Part shown: positions 1 to 5,719 of the stretch, in pieces
How the letters are laid out: each line of letters begins with the position of its first letter
Position numbering within the stretch: the stretch's first letter is position 1
The notes under the pieces: model-generated
Database searches by the model: none
What the model saw: only the letters and a program-made list of their open reading frames with translations
Told to the model about the DNA's origin: nothing
Position numbers and translations under genes: made by a program
NCBI GenBank assembly: GCA_958439775.1
Contig: CAUBWQ010000060.1
Coordinates: 1-6,158 of the forward strand
Direction: 5' to 3'
From: an uncultured Collinsella sp.
GTDB lineage: Bacteria > Actinomycetota > Coriobacteriia > Coriobacteriales > Coriobacteriaceae
DNA length: 6,158 bases

Positions 1-654
1 CCGTTCCCCACCAACAAGGACATGCGCGGCAAGCCCGAGCACAACGCCGAGCTCTGCATCGCCTGCGGTGCCTGCGGCGTGGCGTGCCCGGCCGATGCCA
101 TTCGCATGGACACCGACCTTGCGGCCGATACCATCACCTGGTCGATCGACTACGGCCGCTGCATCTTTTGCGGCCGCTGTGAGGAAGCCTGCCCCATGGA
201 GGCCATCAAGCTCACCGAGGAGTTTGAGCTGGCCGTCATGAGCAAGGACGACCTCACCAGCAAGAGCGTCTACACGCTCGAGCACTGCTCGCGTTGCGGC
301 AAGCCGTTTGCCCCGCACAAGGAGATCGACTACGCCAAGCGCCTGCTGCAAAAGGCCGGCGGCATGGAGGCCGAGCAGGCCGCCCGTACCGTCGGTATGT
401 GCCAGGAGTGCAAGCGCGAGCTCGACGCCCTGCGCGCCGCCTCGGCCGTAAAGACCGGCAACGCGCACGGCATGGCTGCCAACGAGACACTTGTGTCCGG
501 TGAGCCCCAGGGCCCCGGCATGGAGTATCTGGGCGGCCACGGCGTGAACCCGGAGTATATCGACCGCGAGCTCAACCCCGATGCGCCCGAGATTCCCGCC
601 GGTCCTGCGCCGGTCGAGGGCATCATCATGGATTTTGATACGAAGGAGGAGTAA
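1..654 (+). CDS. hycF: Formate hydrogenlyase iron-sulfur subunit HycF (5' partial)
   Basis: Electron-transfer subunit of the membrane-bound FHL complex. It should relay electrons through two [4Fe-4S] clusters to the hydrogenase small subunit on the cytoplasmic side. The frame is open from base 1. The residues before the first Met (position 22) already resemble the HycF/NuoI lead-in to the RGKPE motif, so the true start lies upstream. Counting from base 1, two ferredoxin motifs are visible: Cys19/22/25/29 and Cys54/57/60/64 (CIFCGRCEEACP, as in E. coli HycF). A second cysteine set, Cys96/99 and Cys134/137, flanks the KEIDYA segment and matches the zinc-ribbon-like C-terminal part of HycF. The tail after Cys137 is about 80 residues, Gly/Pro/Glu-rich, and longer than in E. 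coli HycF as recalled. The stop is followed 2 bases later by hycG. Confidence 0.93.
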   Translation, partial: PFPTNKDMRGKPEHNAELCIACGACGVACPADAIRMDTDLAADTITWSIDYGRCIFCGRCEEACPMEAIKLTEEFELAVMSKDDLTSKSVYTLEHCSRCGKPFAPHKEIDYAKRLLQKAGGMEAEQAARTVGMCQECKRELDALRAASAVKTGNAHGMAANETLVSGEPQGPGMEYLGGHGVNPEYIDRELNPDAPEIPAGPAPVEGIIMDFDTKEE

Positions 655-656
655 CC

Positions 657-1439
657 ATGGACGAACCCACGCTTTTGCCCGAGCGGCTTCAGTACCGCCC
701 GACCAAGATCGAGCTCGACGAGAGCATCGAGAAGGCCAAGGCGACCCTTCTTAAGAAGATCAAGCGCTCGGTGTACGTCTACCGTGTTGACTGCGGCGGC
801 TGCAACGGCTGCGAGATCGAGATCTTCGGTTCCATCACGCCCGTCTTCGACGTCGAGCGCTTTGGCATCAAGGTCGTGCCCTCGCCCCGTCATGCCGATG
901 TGCTGCTGTACACCGGCGCCGTGACGCGTGCCATGCGCATGCCGGCCCTGCGCGCCTTTGAGGCCGCACCCGATCCCAAGATCGTGGTGTCCTATGGCGC
1001 GTGCGGCTGCACCGGCGGCATCTTCTACGACAACTACTGCGTCTGGGGCGGCACGGATAAGATTCTGCCGGTCGACGTCTACATCCCCGGCTGCCCGCCC
1101 AGCCCCGCGCAGACCGTCTACGGCTTTGCCATGGCACTTGGCCTGCTGGACCAAAAGCTCCATGCCGAGACCACGGTGGAGGCTGCCGGCGAGCAGGCCG
1201 ATATCCTGCACCCCGGCGTGCCGTACAAGCTGCGCGTTGCCATCGAGCGCGAGGCTCGCGCCATGAGCGGCTACCGTTACGGCCGCGACCTGGCCAACGA
1301 GTTTATGGATACGCTCGAGGACGCGCCCAAGGGTGATATCCGAGGTGCCATGGCGCTGCTCATCGACAAGCAGGACGATCCGCGCCGCGTTGAGGTCTAC
1401 TCGGCGCTGCAGGATCTGGTGCTGGCCGGAGGTCACTAG
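657..1439 (+). CDS. hycG: Formate hydrogenlyase small subunit HycG (group 4 [NiFe]-hydrogenase)
   Basis: The 260-residue small subunit of the FHL hydrogenase (E. coli HycG is 255). It carries the proximal [4Fe-4S] cluster that feeds electrons to the NiFe site in HycE, and it is homologous to NuoB of complex I. The family motif CGGCNGCEIEIF is present (Cys46/49/52). Further cysteines lie in YGACG (Cys116) and in PGCPP (Cys146), where the remaining cluster ligands are expected. The stretches SVYVYRVDCGGCNGC, VVPSPRHAD and YCVWGGTDKI are almost identical to the enterobacterial protein as recalled. There is no Tat signal, as expected for group 4. The ATG at 657 is preceded by a strong AAGGAGG (643-649) at 7 bases, overlapping the end of hycF. 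The stop codon abuts the hycH ATG, implying translational coupling. Confidence 0.96.
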   Translation: MDEPTLLPERLQYRPTKIELDESIEKAKATLLKKIKRSVYVYRVDCGGCNGCEIEIFGSITPVFDVERFGIKVVPSPRHADVLLYTGAVTRAMRMPALRAFEAAPDPKIVVSYGACGCTGGIFYDNYCVWGGTDKILPVDVYIPGCPPSPAQTVYGFAMALGLLDQKLHAETTVEAAGEQADILHPGVPYKLRVAIEREARAMSGYRYGRDLANEFMDTLEDAPKGDIRGAMALLIDKQDDPRRVEVYSALQDLVLAGGH

Positions 1440-2021
1440 ATGGAGCTCACGGACCGCTCTGGTTACTTTGCGGGTCCCGGCATGCTCGGCGGCTCTTTTG
1501 GCGATGCCTCGCGCGCAAGCGACGAGGCCGCCGAGGGCGTCGCCGACCCCTGCCTGGGCCATGCGCCCGACCAGGTGGTCTTTTACGAGCTCACGCGTAA
1601 GTTTGTCGAGACCGAGGAAGACGTTCCCCAGGAGGCCTGCGACGTGCTGTACTACACGCTCGCCGTGGGCCACCACACCGGCGTGCTCGACTGCTTTGAG
1701 CCGCGCCTGTCGGTGCCGGTGGATGTGTTCTATTCGCTCGTCGATGCGTTGCCGGAGGGGGAGGCCAAGACCAAGTTCGAGGCCATCCGCTCCTTGGGCG
1801 AGTGCCAGCTCGACAAGGCGGCGGTGCCGTCGCTGCTCGAGGCCTGCGATGCGCTGCTCGACGAGCGAGGTTTTCGCGGTTCGGCCAAGGCCGGCATCTC
1901 GGTGTTCGACGACGACTTTGGCCTGCATGCCCAGCAGGTCGCGTTCTTAATGAAGTTTCGCGATCTGGTTGAGCGCGTGCGCGATGTTTCGGGTGTGTAT
2001 CTGACGGGAAGGTTGCAGTAA
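1440..2021 (+). CDS. hycH: Formate hydrogenlyase maturation protein HycH
   Basis: Accessory protein required for assembly or maturation of the FHL hydrogenase; its biochemical role is not firmly established in the family. It marks group 4a FHL operons. The core begins near residue 46 with VVFYELTRKF and continues through VLYYTLAVGHHTGVLDCFE, matching E. coli HycH (VVFSQLSRKF, VVYYSLAIGHHLGVIDC, as recalled). Downstream landmarks such as the segment around AIRSLGE and the C-terminal VYLTGRLQ also align. At 193 residues it is longer than E. coli HycH (136). Most of the difference is an N-terminal extension of about 45 residues rich in Gly, Ala and acidic residues. The start is supported by GGAGG (1428-1432) 7 bases before the ATG, inside the end of hycG. 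The stop overlaps the hycI start as TAATG. Confidence 0.92.
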   Translation: MELTDRSGYFAGPGMLGGSFGDASRASDEAAEGVADPCLGHAPDQVVFYELTRKFVETEEDVPQEACDVLYYTLAVGHHTGVLDCFEPRLSVPVDVFYSLVDALPEGEAKTKFEAIRSLGECQLDKAAVPSLLEACDALLDERGFRGSAKAGISVFDDDFGLHAQQVAFLMKFRDLVERVRDVSGVYLTGRLQ

Positions 2022-2524
2022 TGGGTCGCGTTGTGGATGGTCGTGTGAACGGCGCCCCGTTTGCGGGTATCGTGCTCACGGCGGGAAGCGTGCTGCGTGC
2101 CGACGATGCCGCCGGCCCCGTGCTCTCCAAAAAGATGGAGGACGCGCCTCTTGCCGGCTGGTACACCATCGATGGCGGTCAGACGCCCGAGGATGACATC
2201 ATCGAGGTCAAGCGCGAGCGTCCGCCGCGTTTGGTTTTGGTCGATGCCGCCGACATGGCGCTGCCCGTCGGCGCCATCCGCTTGCTCGACAAACGTGACG
2301 TGGCCCGCAAGTCGATGTTCACCACGCATTCGCTTCCCTTGTCGATTCTGATCGAGGAGATTGAGCAATCGTGCGAAGATATCGTCTTCATTGGGATTCA
2401 GCCGGGCGATACGGAGTTCTATAACCCCATGTCCCCGGAGGTCTTCGAGGCCGTCGACGCCGTGTACGACGCCGTGGCCGCCAACGACTTTTCCCACTTT
2501 GTCCGCTTGGGGCAGGAGCTGTAG
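2021..2524 (+). CDS. hycI: Hydrogenase 3 maturation endopeptidase HycI
   Basis: Nickel-dependent endopeptidase that removes the C-terminal peptide of the large subunit HycE once the NiFe centre is loaded. The 167-residue protein (E. coli 156) aligns over its length: DDAAGP near residues 28-33, WYTIDGG, PEDDI, LVDAADMALP, TTHSLPL and FIGIQPGD. By alignment with E. coli HycI (Asp16, Asp62, His90) the nickel-contacting residues are Asp29, Asp75 and His103, all kept. The usual GN-x4-GDDG-x-GP signature reads here with Gly22-Ser23 in place of Gly-Asn, and Ala in place of both the Gly before DD and the Gly after it. The N-terminus carries about 13 extra residues. The ATG overlaps the hycH stop by one base, with GGGAAGG (2006-2012) upstream as ribosome binding site. 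HycE, its substrate, is not in the window. Confidence 0.94.
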   Translation: MGRVVDGRVNGAPFAGIVLTAGSVLRADDAAGPVLSKKMEDAPLAGWYTIDGGQTPEDDIIEVKRERPPRLVLVDAADMALPVGAIRLLDKRDVARKSMFTTHSLPLSILIEEIEQSCEDIVFIGIQPGDTEFYNPMSPEVFEAVDAVYDAVAANDFSHFVRLGQEL

Positions 2525-2527
2525 GAG

Positions 2528-2557
2528 CACTTGTTCCATTCTGTTAGGAAAGAAGTG
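2528..2557 (+). promoter_or_regulatory. Possible RNA hairpin over the focA ribosome binding region
   Basis: The hycI-focA gap can fold as CACTT (2528-2532) with AAGTG (2553-2557) and TTCC (2534-2537) with GGAA (2547-2550). These pairs are separated by a small internal loop and closed by a 9-base loop. The right arm contains the purine-rich AGGAAAGAAG from which focA would be translated. Pairing would therefore partly hide the ribosome binding site. The base pairing is seen directly; any regulatory effect is inference. It has no following T-run, so it is not a terminator. Confidence 0.35.
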
Positions 2558-2563
2558 ATTGAC

Positions 2564-3403
2564 ATGGCAGATTCCAAGGTGGAGTATCCCACTCCCGATT
2601 GCCTGGCGCCCGCCGCGATCGAGGCCAAGACCGAGGCCGCCGGCGTGACCAAGGCCAACCTGCCGGTCGCAAAGGCCTTTCTGTTGGCAATGTTCGCCGG
2701 TGCGTTTATCGCCTTCGGCGGCCTGTTCTTTACCGTGTTTTTGAGCGACAGTACGCTGGGCTGGGGTGCCCAGCGCGTCGTGGGCGGTCTGTGCTTTTGC
2801 CTGGGCCTGGTGCTGGTGCTGGTGTGCGGCGCCGAGCTGTTTACCGGCAATTCGCTTATGGTCTGCGCGCTCAAGAGCAAAAAGATCACGCTGGTCCAGA
2901 TGCTTAAGGCCTGGGTCGTCGTGTGGGTCGGCAATTTTGTCGGTGCTCTGTTCATCGTCTTTTTGGTGTACATGGCCGGCATCTATAAGCTCAACGGCGA
3001 GGCGGTCGCCAACTCCATGGTGAGCGTCGCCGCCGGCAAGGTGACGGTCGACTGGGTGACGATCTTCTTCCGCGGCATCCTGTGCAACATCTTTGTGTGC
3101 CTGGCCGTGTGGATTGGCACTGCGGGTAAGACCGTAGTCGATAAGGTTGTGGGCATTTTGCTGCCCATCGCCGCCTTTGTGGCCTGCGGTTTTGAGCACT
3201 GCGTTGCCAACATGTACTTTTTGCCCATGGGTGCCGTGATGCACGCGTGCGGCTATGGTGCCAAGGTTGCCGGGGCCGATGCGCTCAACGTCGCGGGTAT
3301 TGCGTTTAATCTATCCGCCGCCACGCTGGGCAACATCGTGGGCGGCGCGGTTCTGGTCGCGCTCGGCTACTGGTTTATCTACGCCAAGAAGTCCGAGGCG
3401 TAA
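2564..3403 (+). CDS. focA: Formate channel FocA (formate/nitrite transporter family)
   Basis: Pentameric inner-membrane channel for formate, predicted 279 residues (E. coli FocA is 285). Hydrophobic segments lie near residues 37-60, 70-90, 114-137, 162-184, 192-210 and 245-273, the six-helix FNT pattern. Signature pieces are AGAFIAFGG, GAELFTGN with Thr94 at the position of E. coli Thr91, FRGILCNIFVCLAVW, and FEHCVANMYFLPMG with His212 at the position of the channel histidine His209. The ATG at 2564 is preferred because it follows the purine-rich AGGAAAGAAG (2546-2555). The frame stays open back to a TTG at 2531, but that has a poor site. The gene lies 39 bases after hycI with no terminator between, so it is probably read from the hyc operon and supplies or removes formate for FHL. 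The family also carries nitrite or hydrosulfide; formate is favoured by context and motif match. Confidence 0.95.
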   Translation: MADSKVEYPTPDCLAPAAIEAKTEAAGVTKANLPVAKAFLLAMFAGAFIAFGGLFFTVFLSDSTLGWGAQRVVGGLCFCLGLVLVLVCGAELFTGNSLMVCALKSKKITLVQMLKAWVVVWVGNFVGALFIVFLVYMAGIYKLNGEAVANSMVSVAAGKVTVDWVTIFFRGILCNIFVCLAVWIGTAGKTVVDKVVGILLPIAAFVACGFEHCVANMYFLPMGAVMHACGYGAKVAGADALNVAGIAFNLSAATLGNIVGGAVLVALGYWFIYAKKSEA

Positions 3404-3425
3404 GATACCGTCTGTTTGACGTTGG

Positions 3426-3462
3426 GCCTCCCGCGGGGCGTTGCCGTGCGGGAGGCTTTTTT
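3426..3462 (+). terminator. Rho-independent terminator after focA
   Basis: A perfect 9-bp stem, GCCTCCCGC (3426-3434) with GCGGGAGGC (3448-3456), is followed directly by six T residues (3457-3462). The 13-base loop can form an extra inner GGC/GCC pairing. It lies 22 bases past the focA stop and should end the hyc-focA transcript. The downstream molybdoenzyme gene therefore probably needs its own promoter or read-through. Confidence 0.95.
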
Positions 3463-3508
3463 GGCCTGGGGCTCGTTCCCGGGCTGTTGGCCTGTTGTGT
3501 TTGGCTTG
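3461..3508 (+). repeat. Three short TTGGCYTG direct repeats upstream of the molybdoenzyme gene
   Basis: TTGGCCTG occurs at 3461-3468 and 3487-3494, and TTGGCTTG at 3501-3508, all in the same orientation between the terminator T-run and the ribosome binding site of the next gene. Spacings are 26 and 14 bases. They may be operator half-sites in a short promoter region, or chance in GC/T-rich spacer. No convincing -35/-10 pair was found here. Confidence 0.25.
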
Positions 3509-3510
3509 TG

Positions 3511-3517
3511 AAAGGGG
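3511..3517 (+). promoter_or_regulatory. Ribosome binding site fixing the molybdoenzyme start
   Basis: AAAGGGG lies 8 bases before the ATG at 3526. It decides between that ATG and an in-frame ATG at 3487, which would add 13 hydrophobic/Cys residues and has no comparable site upstream. The cluster-binding cysteines begin at residue 16 from 3526, the usual distance in this family. Confidence 0.8.
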
Positions 3518-3525
3518 TAATCGAG

Positions 3526-5643
3526 ATGGCATCTGCTGTGAAGCGTGACGGTCGCGCCGTGGTGACCACATGCGGGGGATGCTATGCCGATTGCGCCTTT
3601 GCGGCACGAGATGAGGACGGTCGCGTGGCGGCCGAGTTGCCGGTGCCAGGGCATCCGTGCGCGGCGCGTGCCCTGTGTGCCCGCGGACGGCATCGCCTGG
3701 CAATGCCGTTTGACGAGCGCGACCGCATTGTGCACCCCATGCGCCGACGAGCTGATGGCTCGGGGTTCGATGTGATTTCGTGGGACGAGGCGTTTGCCCA
3801 GATTGCCGAGCGCCTTTTGGGGATTGTTGACGGGCATGGTCCGCGCGCGCTGGGCATGACGCTCGGCGTGCCCTCGTTCGACCGTTACTGGGCGTATCGT
3901 TTTATGCATGCGCTGGGCTCGCCCAACGTATACGGTGCCGACGGCGCCTGCGAGGTAAGCAGACTTACCGGCTGGGAGCACAGTCTGGGCTACAGCCCCG
4001 CCTCCGACCTGGCGCATACCGAATGCATCATGTATTTGGGACGTTCCATTGTCGATTCGTCGACGATGGGGGCCGTTGATGCGCTCAACGATGCGCGCCG
4101 GCGCGGGGCGAAAATCATCGTGGTTGACCCCCGGCGCAGTGGCTCGGCTGCGCTTGCCGACCGCTGGCTGCGCGTGCGTCCGGGATGCGATCTGGCGCTG
4201 CTGCTGGGTATCGCACATGTGCTGATAGCCGATGGCTTGTACGACCACGAGTTCGTGACCAGCTATACCACGGGTTTTGACGAGCTGGCGCAGGCGGCTG
4301 CTGTTTGGACGCCTGAGTGGGCCGAGTCGATGTGCGACGTGCCGGCCGCAGAGATTGTCGCCACGGCGCGCGATCTAGCTGCCGCCGCGCCTGCCGCTGT
4401 GGTGGATGCGGGCTTTCATGGCGGCATCGGTATTGCGTATGCCAATAGCACCCAGACCGCACGCGCTATCTGCTTGGTCGATGTGCTGCTGGGCTGTATT
4501 GGACATGCGGGTGGCGCGCTCAATCCGCCCACACCGCTTTCACTGGGCGACCTCGATCCCACGCGCTTTGCGACGCCGCCGGTGCCGCGTGGGCCCAAGC
4601 TAGGGTCCGAGCGCTATCCACTGGTCGATCCGGTGCGCGGCCTGTGCACGACCATCGGTCAGTCGATTCTTGCCGGCGATTTGCGTGGGCTCATCGTCTA
4701 TGCCAGTAACCCCGGTGCGGGCTATGGCAATGCACAGGCTTGGTTGAGTATTTTGCAGCAGCTCGACTTGCTCGTGACGATTGATATTCGCTGGTCCGAG
4801 ACGGCGCGCGCTTCCGACTTCGTGCTGCCCGATGTGACGTATCTGGAGGCTGACCGCGGCGTGGGAACGGTGACAGGCGCCAACGATGCGCGCGTGTTCT
4901 ACCGCAACGCCGTGCTGCCTGTGCAGCATGACGACACGCGTCCCGGTCGGGAGATTTTTGCCGGTCTGGCGCAGACGTGTGGCGTGGGCGAGTACTTCCA
5001 GTTTACGTCTGACGATCTGGCGGCTGCCCAGGTGGCGTCGTTTGGAATCGATCTGGACGAGCTCAAGGAGCGAGGCTGGGCCGATACGGGCGTGGCGCTG
5101 CCGTCGCGCACGGGTGAGCCGGCGATTCCCTTGGATGGCGGCAAAATTGCGCTGGCAAGCGACGTATGGGAACGAGCCGGCCTGGGTCGTGTACCCAACT
5201 GGATCGCTCCCATGGTGGAGCCTGGCCCGGGGATGTTTCGCCTCATTAGCGGCAACCGTCCCTTTGAGTCGCATACCTCGCGAAGGCTTGCAGCCCAAGG
5301 TGCCGCCGAGGCTGGGTCGGACCTGGATGCCGTGCAGATGAATGCCGATGCTGCTGCGCACATGGGTATCGCCGATGGCGAGGTCGTCGAGCTTGTGAGC
5401 GACATGGGCCGCGACCGCGTGCGCGTGGAGACGACGCCGTATCTGCATCCGGCGTGCATCTTTACGTCGGCCGCTCCCGGTGGGCGTTCGTTTGGCACCG
5501 GCGCGGATGGCGCCCAAGCGCTCGGCGTCGGCCCGCTCGACCATACGCCGCTGCGCTGGGACCCGTTGACGGGTGCCGCGCTCACCCAGGAAAACGCCGT
5601 TCGCGTGGAAAAGATCGCGGCGCGCGAGGATAATAGCTATTGA
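3526..5643 (+). CDS. Cytoplasmic Mo/W-bisPGD oxidoreductase, formate dehydrogenase/thiosulfate reductase-like, Cys-ligand type
   Basis: A 705-residue catalytic protein of the DMSO-reductase superfamily. The N-terminal [4Fe-4S] domain shows Cys16/19/23 and Cys51 (C-x2-C-x3-C, then CARG). The predicted metal ligand is Cys142 (codon TGC at 3949-3951) in GADGACEVSR, where E. coli FdhH has selenocysteine 140. Pterin-domain landmarks are IIVVDPRR (about 198-204), ARAICLVDVLLG and DFVLPDVTYLE. A C-terminal cofactor-binding domain runs from about 571 to the end, with DPLTGAALTQEN near 679-690. There is no Tat signal, so it should be cytoplasmic, and no partner subunit gene is adjacent. The residue after Cys142 is Glu, not the His of formate dehydrogenases. 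Overall pattern and C-terminus look closer to the PhsA/PsrA or acetylene hydratase side. Context between focA and selA hints at formate metabolism, but the substrate is unassigned. Codons ending in T or G look more frequent than in the hyc genes. Confidence 0.88.
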   Translation: MASAVKRDGRAVVTTCGGCYADCAFAARDEDGRVAAELPVPGHPCAARALCARGRHRLAMPFDERDRIVHPMRRRADGSGFDVISWDEAFAQIAERLLGIVDGHGPRALGMTLGVPSFDRYWAYRFMHALGSPNVYGADGACEVSRLTGWEHSLGYSPASDLAHTECIMYLGRSIVDSSTMGAVDALNDARRRGAKIIVVDPRRSGSAALADRWLRVRPGCDLALLLGIAHVLIADGLYDHEFVTSYTTGFDELAQAAAVWTPEWAESMCDVPAAEIVATARDLAAAAPAAVVDAGFHGGIGIAYANSTQTARAICLVDVLLGCIGHAGGALNPPTPLSLGDLDPTRFATPPVPRGPKLGSERYPLVDPVRGLCTTIGQSILAGDLRGLIVYASNPGAGYGNAQAWLSILQQLDLLVTIDIRWSETARASDFVLPDVTYLEADRGVGTVTGANDARVFYRNAVLPVQHDDTRPGREIFAGLAQTCGVGEYFQFTSDDLAAAQVASFGIDLDELKERGWADTGVALPSRTGEPAIPLDGGKIALASDVWERAGLGRVPNWIAPMVEPGPGMFRLISGNRPFESHTSRRLAAQGAAEAGSDLDAVQMNADAAAHMGIADGEVVELVSDMGRDRVRVETTPYLHPACIFTSAAPGGRSFGTGADGAQALGVGPLDHTPLRWDPLTGAALTQENAVRVEKIAAREDNSY

Positions 5644-5673
5644 TTGACTCAGCCGATCGAATTGGCTGATAGT
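5644..5673 (+). promoter_or_regulatory. Candidate promoter for selA
   Basis: TTGACT (5644-5649) and GATAGT (5668-5673) are separated by 18 bases, matching a sigma-70-type -35 well and a -10 at four of six positions. The -35 starts immediately after the stop codon of the molybdoenzyme gene. Initiation would fall near 5680, leaving a leader of about 40 bases before selA. The alternative is co-transcription with the upstream gene. Confidence 0.3.
5649..5669 (+). repeat. Inverted repeat between the molybdoenzyme gene and selA
   Basis: TCAGCC (5649-5654) pairs with GGCTGA (5664-5669). The stem can extend by a G-T and two A-T pairs to 9 bp around a CGA loop. No T-run follows (TAGTTTG), so it is at best a weak terminator. 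It lies inside the spacer of the candidate selA promoter and could equally be an operator. A second short perfect palindrome, CGTTCGAACG, follows at 5678-5687. Confidence 0.45.
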
Positions 5674-5719
5674 TTGACGTTCGAACGATTGATTCACCTT
5701 TGGTTTTGAAAGGCCGCAC

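Noticed and set aside
330..1928. Long minus-strand open frame of about 530 residues opposite hycF, hycG and hycH
   Set aside because: It is a mirror of GC-rich codons on the other strand. The translation is low-complexity with no recognisable domain, while the + strand genes have clear family motifs.
2531..2563. TTG start for focA adding 11 residues
   Set aside because: The AGGAG-like stretch is too close and the extension matches nothing in FocA. The ATG at 2564 gives the expected N-terminus.
1730..3244. Long minus-strand open frame opposite hycH, hycI and focA
   Set aside because: Same compositional artefact: His/Gly/Ala/Asp-rich with no domain, overlapping three well-supported genes.
3463..3510. 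Sigma-54-type promoter, as used for the E. coli FHL regulon
   Set aside because: No TGGC-N9-TTGC-like element is present, and actinobacteria generally lack sigma-54.
3487..3525. Upstream in-frame ATG giving 13 more residues on the molybdoenzyme
   Set aside because: No good ribosome binding site precedes it, and it starts only 24 bases after the terminator T-run. The ATG at 3526 has AAAGGGG at ideal distance.
3949..3951. Possible selenocysteine codon in the molybdoenzyme, prompted by the neighbouring selA
   Set aside because: The metal-ligand codon is TGC, not TGA. The frame has no internal TGA, so no SECIS element is needed here.
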